In this document: positions 8,245 to 18,780 of the stretch, piece after piece
Layout of the letters: the number at the start of each line of letters is the position of its first letter
Numbering within the stretch: the first letter of the stretch is position 1
NCBI GenBank assembly: GCA_003242895.1
Contig: QKMY01000024.1
Span: 1 to 64,000 of the forward strand
Source: Candidatus Margulisiibacteriota bacterium
Lineage (GTDB): Bacteria > Margulisbacteria > Riflemargulisbacteria > GWF2-39-127
Length of the DNA stretch: 64,000 nt
Direction of reading: 5' to 3'
The notes under the pieces: generated by a model
Seen by the model: the letters and a program-made list of their open reading frames with translations, nothing else
Databases searched by the model: none
Told to the model about the DNA's origin: nothing
Translations under genes and position numbers: made by a program

Positions 8245-11200
8245 ATGCCGAAGAGGACAGATATTAAGAAAATACTCATTATTGGTTCCGGACCAATTAT
8301 CATCGGGCAGGCATGTGAATTTGATTATTCAGGGACGCAGGCCTGTAAGGCATTGAAAGAAGAAGGGTATGAAGTTGTCCTGGTTAATAGTAATCCGGCT
8401 TCAATTATGACTGATCCTGAGTTTGCCGACAGAACATATATTGAACCGATAAATCCTGAAATGATAGAGAAGATTATCGAAAAAGAACGTCCTGATGCTT
8501 TGCTTCCTACAATCGGAGGGCAAACTGCACTCAACAATGCCGTTGCGCTGGCAGATAAGGGTGTCCTTGATAAATATGGAGTGGAGTTGATCGGAGCAAA
8601 GCTTGGGCCTATCAAGAAAGCCGAAGACCGGGAACTTTTTAAGAAGGCCATGCAAAAAATCGGGATCGGCGTTCCGGAGAGTGCTTTTGCTTATACTGTT
8701 GATGATGCGGTAAAAATATCTGAAACTATAGGCTTTCCGTTGATTATTCGTCCTGCTTTTACGCTTGGAGGCACAGGCGGTGGTGTTGCCTATAATCTTG
8801 CGGAGTTAAAGGAAATCGTCCACTTAGGTTTGAGCGAGAGCCCTATTAGTCAGGTCCTCGTTGAGCAATCAGTGCTCGGCTGGAAAGAATACGAGCTAGA
8901 GGTTATGCGAGACCTGAAAGATAATGTTGTTATTGTCTGTTCTATCGAGAACTTTGATCCGATGGGGATTCATACCGGAGATAGTATAACAGTTGCTCCG
9001 GCGCAAACCCTAACTGACAAAGAGTACCAGCAGCTTCGAGATTATTCTCTCGCGGTTATCCGTGAGATCGGTGTTGATACCGGAGGATCGAATATCCAGT
9101 TTGCAGTTAATCCTGATGATGGAAAAGTTATCATTATCGAGATGAACCCTCGAGTGTCGCGCAGCTCGGCACTTGCCTCAAAAGCTACAGGGTTCCCTAT
9201 TGCAAAAATTGCTGCCAAACTGGCGGTCGGCTATACGCTTGATGAAATATCAAATGATATCACGGAGAAGACCCCGGCCTGTTTTGAGCCGACTATTGAC
9301 TACGTCGTTACCAAAATACCCCGTTTTGCCTTCGAAAAGTTCCCACAAGCTGATGCGACATTAAATACGACAATGAAATCTGTTGGTGAAACGATGGCAA
9401 TTGGTCGTACCTTTAAGGAATCTTTGCAGAAAGCTTTACGGTCACTGGAAATCGGGGTCAATGGGTTCGATTATCCCAAAGACCGTAATTATCACAATCT
9501 AGACGAAAAACTGAGTATCCCGAATGCGGAACGTATTTTTTTTATTAAAGAAGCTTTTTATCAAGGATATTCAATTGAGGACGTTTTTAACAAAACAAAA
9601 ATAGACCGTTGGTTCCTTGATAACTTATTCCAACTTTTTGAGGTGGAGAAGGAAATGGATGAGGCCAAAGAATGTCCGATCATCGACCGAATGGAATTGT
9701 TGAAGAAATTAAAGAAACTAGGATTTAGCGATAAACAAATTGCCAAATCCTGGGGATTCTCTGAACTTGAAATCAGAAGAATGAGAATGGACAATAATAT
9801 TATCCCGGTATACAAGACCGTGGATACCTGCGCAGCTGAGTTTGAAGCCTTTACTCCCTATTATTATTCAACCTACGAAGAAGAAGATGAAGTAATACCT
9901 TCCGAAAGAGAAAAAATAATGATCCTTGGCGGGGGTCCTAATCGAATCGGGCAAGGGATTGAGTTTGATTATTGTTGTGTTCATGCTTCGTTTGCGCTTC
10001 GAGAAGATGGCTATGAGACGATCATGGTTAACTCTAACCCTGAGACAGTCAGTACTGATTATGATACCTCGGATAGATTGTATTTTGAGCCGGTTACTTA
10101 CGAGGATGTTCTTACCATAGTGGAAAAAGAAAAACCGAAAGGTGTTATTGTGCAGTTCGGTGGACAGACCCCGCTTAAACTCGCAATTGCCCTAAAAAAA
10201 GCCGGAGTTCCTATTATTGGGACAGATCCGGATGACATTGATGTTGCCGAAGACCGGGAACGGTTCGGAGCACTTCTCAAAGAGCTGCAGATATTGCAGC
10301 CATATAACGGGACTGCGCGTTCTTTCGAAGACGCAAGAGCGATCGCTCATGAAATCGGTTACCCTGTTATGGTTAGACCCTCGTACGTTCTTGGAGGCAG
10401 AGCTATGGAAATAGTTTTTGATGAAAGAGATCTTGAACGTTATATTAAGACGGCCGTGGAAGTTTCTCCTGAGCATCCGATATTGATTGATAAGTTCCTG
10501 GAAGATGCTATTGAGATAGATGTTGACGCAGTATCAGATGGAAAGCGTTGTGTTATTGCGGGAATTATGGAGCACATTGAGGAGGCGGGTATCCATAGCG
10601 GGGATAGTGCCTGTGTTCTTCCTACATTCTCAATTGGAGAAGAGATTGAAGCAACAATCAAAGCAAATACCTATAAACTGGCGCAAGCCTTGAGGGTTGT
10701 TGGACTTATGAATATTCAGTACGCTATTAAGAATGACAAAGTGTTTGTCCTTGAAGTCAATCCCCGGGCATCACGAACGGTTCCTTTTGTAAGTAAAGCC
10801 ACAGGAGTTCAGTGGGCAAAAATTGCGGCGAGGGTTATGGCTGGCAAAACGCTTGACGAACTTGGCGTTACTGAAGTGGTTGTTGACCATGTCAGTGTCA
10901 AAGAAGCGGTGTTGCCGTTCTCGAAGTTTTCACGTCAGGACACAATTCTTGGCCCGGAAATGAAGTCAACCGGAGAAGTGATGGGGATCGCATCCAGTCT
11001 CGGAAACGCTTTTGCGAAAGCGCAGATAGCCGCCGGGGCAAGCTTGCCGGGTTCCGGATGTGTGTTCATTAGTGTTCGAGAAAAAGACAAACGCAATGTC
11101 GTTAACATCGGAAAACGGTTCGAAAACCTTGGCTACAAAATATTTGCAACGAGAGGGACGGCGAAAGTCCTTAAAAATAATGGTATCGATGTTATTCCTG

Positions 11201-11454
11201 TGCTAAAAGTTCATGAAGGCAGGCCTAATATCGACGATGTTATGAAAAACGGCGAAATTGATATTATCGTGAATACGCCGCAGGGGAAGGGTTCTCGTAT
11301 TGATGATAAGATCATTCGAGGAACGGCTCTGCTTTATAAGATATTTTCAATTACTACCCTTTCGGGGGCTAATGCAGTCCTTAATGCGCTGGAATCTATA
11401 AAGAAATATCCCCTTGAGGTTCAAGCGTTGCAGGATTATTATAAAAAATCTTAG
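8245..11454 (+). CDS. carB: Carbamoyl-phosphate synthase large subunit
   Basis: At 1069 residues this is the normal length for CarB, which makes carbamoyl phosphate from bicarbonate, ammonia and two ATP for pyrimidine and arginine synthesis. Both ATP-grasp halves are present. The N-terminal half has [24 protein letters not shown] and [18 protein letters not shown]. The C-terminal half has [29 protein letters not shown] and [18 protein letters not shown]. The last 130 residues form the MGS-like allosteric domain, with [11 protein letters not shown] and NTPQGKGS. Start ATG 8245 has AAAGGAG six bases upstream. The small subunit gene carA is not in the window. The 110-base leader holds two short hairpins (8180-8197 and around 8206-8220) but nothing that I can call a known attenuator. 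Confidence 0.98.
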   Translation: MPKRTDIKKILIIGSGPIIIGQACEFDYSGTQACKALKEEGYEVVLVNSNPASIMTDPEFADRTYIEPINPEMIEKIIEKERPDALLPTIGGQTALNNAVALADKGVLDKYGVELIGAKLGPIKKAEDRELFKKAMQKIGIGVPESAFAYTVDDAVKISETIGFPLIIRPAFTLGGTGGGVAYNLAELKEIVHLGLSESPISQVLVEQSVLGWKEYELEVMRDLKDNVVIVCSIENFDPMGIHTGDSITVAPAQTLTDKEYQQLRDYSLAVIREIGVDTGGSNIQFAVNPDDGKVIIIEMNPRVSRSSALASKATGFPIAKIAAKLAVGYTLDEISNDITEKTPACFEPTIDYVVTKIPRFAFEKFPQADATLNTTMKSVGETMAIGRTFKESLQKALRSLEIGVNGFDYPKDRNYHNLDEKLSIPNAERIFFIKEAFYQGYSIEDVFNKTKIDRWFLDNLFQLFEVEKEMDEAKECPIIDRMELLKKLKKLGFSDKQIAKSWGFSELEIRRMRMDNNIIPVYKTVDTCAAEFEAFTPYYYSTYEEEDEVIPSEREKIMILGGGPNRIGQGIEFDYCCVHASFALREDGYETIMVNSNPETVSTDYDTSDRLYFEPVTYEDVLTIVEKEKPKGVIVQFGGQTPLKLAIALKKAGVPIIGTDPDDIDVAEDRERFGALLKELQILQPYNGTARSFEDARAIAHEIGYPVMVRPSYVLGGRAMEIVFDERDLERYIKTAVEVSPEHPILIDKFLEDAIEIDVDAVSDGKRCVIAGIMEHIEEAGIHSGDSACVLPTFSIGEEIEATIKANTYKLAQALRVVGLMNIQYAIKNDKVFVLEVNPRASRTVPFVSKATGVQWAKIAARVMAGKTLDELGVTEVVVDHVSVKEAVLPFSKFSRQDTILGPEMKSTGEVMGIASSLGNAFAKAQIAAGASLPGSGCVFISVREKDKRNVVNIGKRFENLGYKIFATRGTAKVLKNNGIDVIPVLKVHEGRPNIDDVMKNGEIDIIVNTPQGKGSRIDDKIIRGTALLYKIFSITTLSGANAVLNALESIKKYPLEVQALQDYYKKS

Positions 11455-11476
11455 ATTTATAGAAAAAACGTTTGAT

Positions 11477-11516
11477 AAAAAAGAAGCTGAACCAAATCTG
11501 GAACAGCTCTTTTTTC
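11477..11516. terminator. Bidirectional terminator between carB and a small minus-strand gene
   Basis: AAAAAAGAAGCTG (11477-11489) and CAGCTCTTTTTTC (11504-11516) form a stem flanked by A and T tracts, so it can work for carB on the plus strand and for the convergent gene ending at 11542. Confidence 0.75.
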
Positions 11517-11541
11517 TTCGGGTATAGAAGTTTGTTAAGAA

Positions 11542-11799
11542 TTACACGATCAAATTATCGAGGTTTCCTATTATATGTTTATTGAAGCAAGATCCTTCTT
11601 TTACTGCATTTAACTTATAAAGTTTTCCGGTTTCTATATCGTCAAAAGAAAATTTCTTACCCGCAGGCTCTTCAATGCTGGAGTTGTTTGTAAGTAAGTT
11701 CTCATTAAATATTTCTGCAAAGTTGGTATTTGCCTTGGTGAAAGCAGGGCTGTCGATATGCGCATTATTATTAGTGTTAAAATTACTGTTGATATACAT
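11542..11799 (-). CDS. Small hypothetical protein
   Basis: This 85-residue frame starts at ATG 11799, with AAGGGAAG nine bases upstream, and ends just before a bidirectional terminator, so it is probably a real single-gene unit. The first half is rich in Asn, Ser and Thr with no signal peptide; the second half (KKFSFDDIETGKLYKL, then a lone Cys) looks folded. I do not recognise the family. Confidence 0.55.
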   Translation of the reverse strand: MYINSNFNTNNNAHIDSPAFTKANTNFAEIFNENLLTNNSSIEEPAGKKFSFDDIETGKLYKLNAVKEGSCFNKHIIGNLDNLIV

Positions 11800-12081
11800 T
11801 GTACGCTACTTCCCTTATTTTTCAGGACATACATTAATGAATACTATATTGATTAATATTATGCCCTGCTTTCATATCTATGTATCGGAAACTCACTGAG
11901 TTATCTTGCATCGATATAATTTGTTTCGAGTGGATGCAAAATTTGCCGGTTTTTTTTGGAAAAGGGATATCAACCAAAGCGTTTTTTGTGTTAAAATAAT
12001 AATAATTTTTGAGTACAATAATTTCCTCTAATTTAATAAGCCAAGAATAATATAATTAATAATCAGAGATTTAAGGTCCAT

Positions 12082-15000
12082 ATGTCAACAATACCGTCAT
12101 TCGTTCATTTGCATAATCATACTGAATTCAGCTTGTTGGATGGGGCTTGCAGAATAAAGGATATCATCAATAGAGCGAAGGAATTCGGTATGGATTCTAT
12201 TGCTTTGACTGATCACGGCGTAATGTTTGCTACCATTATTTTTTATAATTACGCACGATCGGTAGGAATTAAACCAATTATTGGTTGTGAAGTTTATCTT
12301 TCTCCCCGGCGTATGCATCAAAAAGAAGGCAAGCAAGATGCCAGAAACCGACATCTTATCCTGCTTGCCAAGAACGATCAAGGGTACAAAAACCTATTGA
12401 AGATAGTGTCTCTGGGACATACGGAAGGATTCTATTATAAGCCGAGGGTTGATTATGAGGTGCTCGCGGACCACCATGAAGGTTTGATCGCGCTTAGCGG
12501 CTGTATGGCTGGTCCTATCGCCGTCAAAATTCTGGATGAGGATTTTGAGGGAGCATGTCAGGAAGCGGATAAACTTCAGGCTATTTTTGGTAACGATCTG
12601 TACCTGGAGATACAAGACCATGGAATTAAGGGTCAGGCAGAGATTATTGCCGGTCTGGTAAAAATCAATAAAGAGAAGGGTATTCCGTTAGTCGCAACCA
12701 ACGACACCCATTACTTAAGAAAAGAAGATGCCTATGCACAGGATGTGTTGCTCTGTATATCAACCGGCAAGACCATAAACGATTCGAACCGATTAAGTTT
12801 TAGTTCGAAAGAGTTCTATCTTAAGACTCCGCAGGAAATGTCCGATATCTTTTCTTATCTGCCGGAAGCGCTCGAAAATACGGTTAAAATTGCAGCGCAA
12901 TGTAATCTGGAGATAGAGCAAGGGGTTAATTATTTGCCGTCCTTTCCTTTGCCGGAAGGGTATACGGAATCCAGTTATTTGCGTACTCTAGCCTGGGACG
13001 GCATTAAAGCCCGGTATCCTGAAATCACAGAAACTATAAAAAAACGAGCTGAATATGAGTTGGAAGTTATTGAAAAAATGAAATTTCCGGCGTACTTTTT
13101 AATAGTTGCGGATTTCATCGCGTTTGCCCGACAGCAGGGTATCCCCGTAGGGCCTGGAAGAGGATCTGCTGCCGGAAGTATTGTAGCTTATTCCTTAGGG
13201 ATTACGAATATTGATCCGCTCAAATATCATCTGCTTTTTGAGCGGTTTCTTAATCCTGAAAGAATATCGATGCCTGATATTGATATCGATTTTTGCATTG
13301 ACCGCCGACAGGAGATTATCGAATATGTAGGTAAAAAATATGGACAAGACAAAGTAGCTCAGATAGCCACATTCGGTACTATGGCAGCACGCGGCGTTAT
13401 TCGTGATGTCGGCAGGGCCCTGGGCATTCCCCTTTCTGAAGTCGATAGAATTGCCAAGCTAATTCCAGCAGGGCCGAAGGTAACGATTGAGCAGGCTTTG
13501 CAAGAAGTTCCTGAGTTCAAAGCCTATGTTACCAATAACGAAACCATTAATAACCTTGTCAAAACCTCTCTTACGCTTGAAGGTGTTGCGCGTCACGCAT
13601 CAACGCATGCTGCCGGTGTGGTTATTTCTGCCTTCCCTTTAACCGATAAAGCTCCGGTTATGACGAATGATGGACAGCTTGTCACTCAGTACGCAAAGGA
13701 TGATCTTGAGGCAATCGGCTTGTTGAAAATGGATTTTCTGGGCCTGCGAAACCTTACTATGATTGATAACACATTGAAAATTATTAAGATGAAAAGGAAT
13801 GTCGACTTAGATATAAATGATTTGCCTCTGGAGGACGCTCCGACGTATGAATTGTTGACCAGAGGAGATACTCCTGGGGTATTCCAACTGGAAAGTAAAG
13901 GGATGAAATCTATCCTGAAGGACCTTAAACCGTCAGTTTTTGAGGATATTATTGCATTGTTAGCTTTGTATCGGCCTGGTCCGATTGAAAGCGGGATGAT
14001 CGACGATTTCATTAAGCGAAAGCATGGAAGGGCTAAGATTGTCTATTCATTGCCGGAACTTGAGCCTATACTCAAAGAAACGTATGGAACTATTCTTTAC
14101 CAGGAGCAGATCATGCAAATCGCTTCTGTTCTTGGCGGTTTTTCTCTTGGTGAAGCCGATGTTCTCCGTAAAGCCATGGGAAAAAAGAAAATGGACGTTA
14201 TGGAGAAGCAGAAAGAAAAGTTTGTTAAGGGAGCAAAGGACAAAGGTCTTAATCCCAAGAAGGCGGAAGAAATCTTTGAATTGTGTGCTAAGTTTGCTAA
14301 TTATGGGTTTAATAAGTCTCATAGTGCTGCATACGCTGTTATTTCATATCAAACTGCTTATCTCAAGACCCACTATCCTGTCGAATTCATGGCGGCAGTT
14401 ATTTCAAGCATGGTTGGCGATATCGAGAAAGTAGCGTCATATATACAAGACTGCCGGGCTATGGGAATTGATGTGCTTATTCCGGATGTTAATGAAAGCC
14501 TGAAGGATTTTACCGTTGTCGGCGGGAGTATCCGGTTTGGCCTTGGCGCAATCAGAAATGTTGGAGACAGCGCGGTTGATTGTATTTTGCAAACGAGAGA
14601 AACTAAAGGGATATTTACTTCTCTTTATGACTTATGCTCAAAGGTTGATCTCAGGACTGTTAACAAAAGGGTTTTTGAGAGCCTCATCAAAGCCGGGGCT
14701 ATGGATTCTTTCGGGAATCGGCGGCAAATGCTCGAAGCTATTGAGATGTATGTCCTGGGAATTTCGAAAGATCAGAAAGCCAAAGACAGCGGAATGATAT
14801 CCCTGTTTGGCGGGAGTTCGGAAGATGCGGCGAATGAGGTTAAGCAAGACAATTTCCCGAACGTTCGAGACTATTCTCAATCGGAGAAATTAAAAATGGA
14901 AAAAGAGATGCTGGGCCTTTATATTTCAGATCACCCGCTCAATCATCTTAATATTGACCTGGAAGACATCGCGCATGATACAACTGTTAGTATGAAAGAA

Positions 15001-15507
15001 AAAGAGGATGGGGAATCTGTAAGGCTAATCGGGCTTATAACCTCAAGTAAAAAGAAAATAACCAAAACTAAAAAACAAATGCTGATTGCAGAATTTGAAG
15101 ACCTCTGTGGACTTACCAATTTGCTCATTTTTCCAGGAAATAATTTTGAGAAATATGCTGACTTAATCTATCCGGATGCTTTTGTTATTGTTGATGGGAG
15201 GGTCAGTAAAAAAAATGACGAGACTCAGTTTATCTGTGAAAAAGTAGTTACTCTTGAGCAGAATAATAACGAGAGGATTCTTAATATCAATATTGAAGCA
15301 ATTGAGGATAAAGACGTTGGCATTAAGCTCCGGGATGTTTTACAAAAATATCCGGGATCGGCAAGGGTCATTATCAATACCGGGGAAAAACGGATTGAAG
15401 TCGGAGAGAAATATCGAATAAAAATATCTGCTGTGCTTCGTGAAGAGATAGGTGAGCTTATCGGGAGTCATCGCGTCTACGAAACTAATGTTGCGGTGCT
15501 AGATTAA
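12082..15507 (+). CDS. dnaE: DNA polymerase III alpha subunit
   Basis: The 1141-residue replicative polymerase subunit extends DNA chains within the PolIII holoenzyme. The N-terminal PHP domain keeps its metal-binding motifs (HLHNHTEFSLLDG, ALTDHG, and TNDTHY near 208), so it could still have nuclease activity. The C-family catalytic core follows: GPGRGSAAGSIVAY, the aspartates of PDIDIDF (D399, D401, D403) and the third aspartate at D551 in KMDFLGLRNL, matching E. coli D401/D403/D555. The segment NKSHSAAYAVISYQTAYLK precedes the helix-hairpin-helix and the OB fold (about 976-1050). Start ATG 12082 has a weak TAAGGT site upstream. Two histidine genes follow closely. Confidence 0.98.
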   Translation: MSTIPSFVHLHNHTEFSLLDGACRIKDIINRAKEFGMDSIALTDHGVMFATIIFYNYARSVGIKPIIGCEVYLSPRRMHQKEGKQDARNRHLILLAKNDQGYKNLLKIVSLGHTEGFYYKPRVDYEVLADHHEGLIALSGCMAGPIAVKILDEDFEGACQEADKLQAIFGNDLYLEIQDHGIKGQAEIIAGLVKINKEKGIPLVATNDTHYLRKEDAYAQDVLLCISTGKTINDSNRLSFSSKEFYLKTPQEMSDIFSYLPEALENTVKIAAQCNLEIEQGVNYLPSFPLPEGYTESSYLRTLAWDGIKARYPEITETIKKRAEYELEVIEKMKFPAYFLIVADFIAFARQQGIPVGPGRGSAAGSIVAYSLGITNIDPLKYHLLFERFLNPERISMPDIDIDFCIDRRQEIIEYVGKKYGQDKVAQIATFGTMAARGVIRDVGRALGIPLSEVDRIAKLIPAGPKVTIEQALQEVPEFKAYVTNNETINNLVKTSLTLEGVARHASTHAAGVVISAFPLTDKAPVMTNDGQLVTQYAKDDLEAIGLLKMDFLGLRNLTMIDNTLKIIKMKRNVDLDINDLPLEDAPTYELLTRGDTPGVFQLESKGMKSILKDLKPSVFEDIIALLALYRPGPIESGMIDDFIKRKHGRAKIVYSLPELEPILKETYGTILYQEQIMQIASVLGGFSLGEADVLRKAMGKKKMDVMEKQKEKFVKGAKDKGLNPKKAEEIFELCAKFANYGFNKSHSAAYAVISYQTAYLKTHYPVEFMAAVISSMVGDIEKVASYIQDCRAMGIDVLIPDVNESLKDFTVVGGSIRFGLGAIRNVGDSAVDCILQTRETKGIFTSLYDLCSKVDLRTVNKRVFESLIKAGAMDSFGNRRQMLEAIEMYVLGISKDQKAKDSGMISLFGGSSEDAANEVKQDNFPNVRDYSQSEKLKMEKEMLGLYISDHPLNHLNIDLEDIAHDTTVSMKEKEDGESVRLIGLITSSKKKITKTKKQMLIAEFEDLCGLTNLLIFPGNNFEKYADLIYPDAFVIVDGRVSKKNDETQFICEKVVTLEQNNNERILNINIEAIEDKDVGIKLRDVLQKYPGSARVIINTGEKRIEVGEKYRIKISAVLREEIGELIGSHRVYETNVAVLD

Positions 15508-15540
15508 TTAGTGGCTCTTTAGCCGGAAATGGTGGTAGTA

Positions 15541-15861
15541 ATGGAGATTCCCAATGAGATTAAATTTGATGAAAAAGGCCTGGTAGCTGCAGTTATCCAG
15601 GATAGTGCATCGAATGCCGTATTAATGCTGGGATATATGAATCGAGAATCACTTGAAATGACTATTAACTCTGGTCGGACATGGTTTTGGAGTAGAAGCC
15701 GAGGTAAGTTATGGAACAAAGGCGAGACGTCCGGTCATTTTCAGGAAGTAAAAGAATTATTTTTTGATTGTGATGGCGATGCGTTACTGGTTAAAGTTGA
15801 CCAAATTGGAGCTGTATGTCATACTGGGCATGGCTCGTGTTTTTTTAATAGAATAGTATAG
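15541..15861 (+). CDS. hisI: Phosphoribosyl-AMP cyclohydrolase
   Basis: The product opens the purine ring of phosphoribosyl-AMP, the third step of histidine synthesis. The 106-residue protein shows the whole family signature: [19 protein letters not shown], the metal-binding [11 protein letters not shown] and the C-terminal CHTGHGSCF zinc motif. An alternative ATG at 15529 would add four residues; neither start has a strong ribosome site. It lies 30 bases after dnaE and 20 before hisE. In many bacteria hisI and hisE are fused; here they are separate neighbours, and no other his gene is present. Confidence 0.93.
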   Translation: MEIPNEIKFDEKGLVAAVIQDSASNAVLMLGYMNRESLEMTINSGRTWFWSRSRGKLWNKGETSGHFQEVKELFFDCDGDALLVKVDQIGAVCHTGHGSCFFNRIV

Positions 15862-15880
15862 AAAAGAAGAGTTTGAAATA

Positions 15881-16162
15881 ATGGGCATTATTCAAAAAGT
15901 TTATAGTATCATAGTTTATCGCAAGCTTAATCCTAAAGAAGGTTCGTACGTCAATTATCTCCAGCAGAAAGGCATTGATAAGATCTGTAAAAAGGTCGGA
16001 GAAGAAGCCTCTGAAGTAATTATAGCTGCAAAGAATAATAATAGAGATGAGATAATCTATGAAACTGCTGATCTGTGGTTTCATACGTTGGTTTTACTTT
16101 CAGAATCAGGAGTTACCCCCGATGACATATACCAAGAGTTGGAAAAGCGCTTTAAGCAATAA
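15881..16162 (+). CDS. hisE: Phosphoribosyl-ATP pyrophosphatase
   Basis: The 93-residue protein hydrolyses phosphoribosyl-ATP to phosphoribosyl-AMP, step two of histidine synthesis and the step just before HisI. The all-alpha NTP-pyrophosphohydrolase motifs are present: [16 protein letters not shown] with the metal-binding Glu residues, and [13 protein letters not shown] with the matching Glu/Asp. It is adjacent to hisI and shares its transcript; the next gene starts only 7 bases after its stop. Confidence 0.93.
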   Translation: MGIIQKVYSIIVYRKLNPKEGSYVNYLQQKGIDKICKKVGEEASEVIIAAKNNNRDEIIYETADLWFHTLVLLSESGVTPDDIYQELEKRFKQ

Positions 16163-16169
16163 TAAAGGA

Positions 16170-17864
16170 ATGTCTCGGTTGCTTGTCATTGTACTGGCAA
16201 TGACTTTTACCTGTGTTGTTTGCTTGACTGGCGTTTATGCTGATAGTTTTTCGGTGGCGAAACCAACTGAAAAAGAACAGATTTATTCAATTAATGGGCA
16301 TTCGAAAGTAGCTGTGGAATGTTCATTAGACAATATTGATAAGCTTTTTATCAATGGGATTGAGGTTCCTCAGAGCAATGGCAAGGATGTACGGTTTCTC
16401 ATCGATGTTGAGGGGTTTGGCGAGAAAAGGATTAATATCCTTGCAGTTACAAAAGCGAAAGAAATCGAACAGCTAACTCGGTCTATAACCGTTATACGGA
16501 CTTACCCTGATATTAAGGACCATTGGGCAAAAAAAGAAATAGAGTATCTTTCGACACTAGGTTTTATTAATGATATTAACGGGGCAATAAATTTTTATCC
16601 GGAAAATCCTGTTTCCCGGATAGATTTAGCAAAGTTATTGCTGATTATTAAAGGGATTAATGTAGAAAAATATACCAAGAATGTTGCCCAAGATGTAATG
16701 CCTGGCTTTTGGGGGCAATTATATGTTAACGCGGCGATTAACCAGAATATCCTTAATCTTGATAATAATAATAATTTTTACCCTATGTCGCTGGTGTCAC
16801 GTACCGAAGCTATGGTTGCGGTGGTAAGAGCTTTTAACTTGCCTGTCTATCCTGCCCGAGAGGATTTTTTGCCTGATGTTCCTAACCGGTTCTGGGCGAA
16901 AGATGATGTTAATACTGCCATGATAAATAGGTTGTTCCCGGCGCACTGGAATCTGCGAAAAGGGTTTCTGCCGAATTACATCCTTACCCGTGGTGAGTTG
17001 GCTGCAATACTCGTTCGTGTTCCTTTTGTTAAAGAAAAAATCAGGAGTTTAGAAAAAAACGATATTACTTTTGATTATAGTTATTTTGAACCCGAGGAAA
17101 AAGCGAATAAACCGAATGTAAATAAAGGTTATTTGGAATTATCAAAATCTAAGATATCAGCCAATAATAAAGAGAGGGTTGATATAAAGCTGAATACAAA
17201 TCTGATTAAGTTGAATAAGCGGGTTAAGAAAGTTGAGATTGACTTGTCGGCTATAGGGAAGCTTTCACATACATCAATGATGGATGATGGTGGTTGGAAT
17301 GACATGTACTCGAATGACGGTATATATACTGTGTCTATTGTGCCCTCGCCAAATATAGCTCCAGGCGAAAAGGTGCTGCCTATTCATGTTACTGATATTA
17401 GTGGCTATTCTTTTGATGATAACGCTGTTATGGAGGTTCTGTTCTCGCCACCAGTTGAGCCGAAAATTACTGAGGAATCTCCGGCAAGTGCTCCTGAAAA
17501 ACAAGAAAGGCCTGCAAAGTCCAGTAATAATACACTCCCGCTAATGATAATTCCCCGGGTGGCTGTTCCAAAGGTAATTCCGATCGCAGCTGCGCAGAAA
17601 AAAGAAGAGCCTATGGCATTAACCGCAATAAAAAATGAGCTTTCACCTGATTCTTCCGAAAATATCTACATAGTCGTTCCTGGGGATACGCTGCTGGTGG
17701 TATCTTACAAGGTAACAGGCAGTGCATATAGATGGAAAGAAATTGCCCAACACAATAATATCCCTGTTGAAGAAAGCAAAGTCGACGATAAAATATCTTA
17801 TTTTGCTAATATATACGTTGGCCAAAAGATATTAATTCCAAAAGAAATGGTCAAAAAGAAATAA
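16170..17864 (+). CDS. Exported SLH-domain and LysM-domain cell-wall-binding protein
   Basis: From ATG 16170 the protein has 564 residues and opens with a signal peptide (MSRLLVIVLAMTFTCVVCL..., cleavage near 24). The upstream AAAGG nearly touches the ATG, so translation may depend on coupling to hisE. After a beta-rich segment come three SLH repeats at about 112-165, 175-228 and 235-288, with YPDIKDHWAKKEIEYL as the clearest. Then follows an Ig-like segment (about 320-430), a Pro/Ala/Glu linker and a C-terminal LysM (VVPGDTLLVVSYKVTG...GQKILIPKE). SLH domains bind pyruvylated wall polymers and LysM binds peptidoglycan, so it should sit in the periplasm, tethered to the wall. The two wall-binding modules in one protein are unusual. 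Confidence 0.85.
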   Translation: MSRLLVIVLAMTFTCVVCLTGVYADSFSVAKPTEKEQIYSINGHSKVAVECSLDNIDKLFINGIEVPQSNGKDVRFLIDVEGFGEKRINILAVTKAKEIEQLTRSITVIRTYPDIKDHWAKKEIEYLSTLGFINDINGAINFYPENPVSRIDLAKLLLIIKGINVEKYTKNVAQDVMPGFWGQLYVNAAINQNILNLDNNNNFYPMSLVSRTEAMVAVVRAFNLPVYPAREDFLPDVPNRFWAKDDVNTAMINRLFPAHWNLRKGFLPNYILTRGELAAILVRVPFVKEKIRSLEKNDITFDYSYFEPEEKANKPNVNKGYLELSKSKISANNKERVDIKLNTNLIKLNKRVKKVEIDLSAIGKLSHTSMMDDGGWNDMYSNDGIYTVSIVPSPNIAPGEKVLPIHVTDISGYSFDDNAVMEVLFSPPVEPKITEESPASAPEKQERPAKSSNNTLPLMIIPRVAVPKVIPIAAAQKKEEPMALTAIKNELSPDSSENIYIVVPGDTLLVVSYKVTGSAYRWKEIAQHNNIPVEESKVDDKISYFANIYVGQKILIPKEMVKKK

Positions 17865-17869
17865 TAAAA

Positions 17870-18376
17870 ATGAAGAAACTTATTTTTTTTATTTTTATTG
17901 TTTTAACCGTAATATTTTTAAGTGAATATAGTTTTTTTATGTCTTACGTGACCGGTGGGAATAAAGTATACCTGTTAAAGGGAAGTAATCTTTGTCCTGT
18001 TATGCGCCACATTAGCGAGCAAGATTCTAAGTATAAAGAAACTTTTGCCGCAATTATGCAGGGAGCCAGCTCTCTTGAGAAATTATTTGGCATAACTACT
18101 GCAATCCCTAAAGATTTGAAGATCATTGATATTAATGTAAAGACTGGTATAATTTATCTTGATTTTGTTGACGAGTTCGAGAATTGGCAGGGATCGGCAA
18201 CGGAGATTAGGCTGGCTGTCTCTCAATTGGTCTACACTTTTACAGAATTCAAAGAAATTAAGGCAGTAGCCTTTGTTGTAGAAGGTAAAAAAAAGATCCT
18301 GGTCCTTGGCGGTGATGGGTATATCATCGATAAACCTTTGTCGAGAAAAGATCTTAGTCAGAACAATAAAAATTAG
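17870..18376 (+). CDS. Membrane-anchored GerMN-domain protein
   Basis: The 168-residue protein starts with a hydrophobic N-terminal anchor or signal (residues 3-25) and then a GerMN-like domain. Its features are VYLLKGSNLCPVMRHI, the helix AAIMQGASSLEKLFGITTAIP and the strands KIIDINVKTGIIYLDF, VSQLVYTFTEFKEIKAVAFVVEG. The domain occurs in spore germination protein GerM and in many non-sporulating wall-associated proteins, often beside LysM or amidase genes. It starts 5 bases after the SLH/LysM gene, so the two are probably made together and act at the wall. Its biochemical role is not established. Confidence 0.75.
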   Translation: MKKLIFFIFIVLTVIFLSEYSFFMSYVTGGNKVYLLKGSNLCPVMRHISEQDSKYKETFAAIMQGASSLEKLFGITTAIPKDLKIIDINVKTGIIYLDFVDEFENWQGSATEIRLAVSQLVYTFTEFKEIKAVAFVVEGKKKILVLGGDGYIIDKPLSRKDLSQNNKN

Positions 18377-18455
18377 CTTGTTTCCTGGAAGATTTGCAGG
18401 CTGATAAGTTTGATATTATGTCTTGATAGCATGGTATCCCTGGAGGAAGAAGTTT

Positions 18456-18740
18456 ATGGCAATAACACAAGATGATGTTGTACGAGTTGCTAAGTTAGCA
18501 CGGTTAGCGCTAGTTGATGATGAGAAAGAAAGATTTACAGCACAGCTCGATAATATATTGTCATATGTTCAGAAATTAGATGAATTAGACACCAGTAAAA
18601 TATCCCCGACAGCTCATGCCCTTACCTGTCAAAATGTTTTACGAGAAGATATCGAGAGACCTTTTGAGTCGCCAGAAGCTATTATGGAAAATGGGCCTGA
18701 AATAGAAGCCAATGCCTTTGTAGTTCCGAAAATAGTATGA
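18456..18740 (+). CDS. gatC: Asp/Glu-tRNA amidotransferase subunit C
   Basis: The 94-residue GatC stabilises the GatCAB complex that amidates Glu-tRNA(Gln) and Asp-tRNA(Asn). Visible features are the N-terminal VVRVAKLARLAL helix, the LDNILSYVQKLDELDTSKISPTAHAL segment and the C-terminal NAFVVPKIV. Start ATG 18456 has GGAGGA 8 bases upstream. gatA follows 40 bases later. The full gatCAB operon implies that at least one amide aminoacyl-tRNA is made indirectly. Confidence 0.93.
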   Translation: MAITQDDVVRVAKLARLALVDDEKERFTAQLDNILSYVQKLDELDTSKISPTAHALTCQNVLREDIERPFESPEAIMENGPEIEANAFVVPKIV

Positions 18741-18780
18741 TATTCGGTCGTGAGATATTAATGGGGTGAAGGAGATTATT

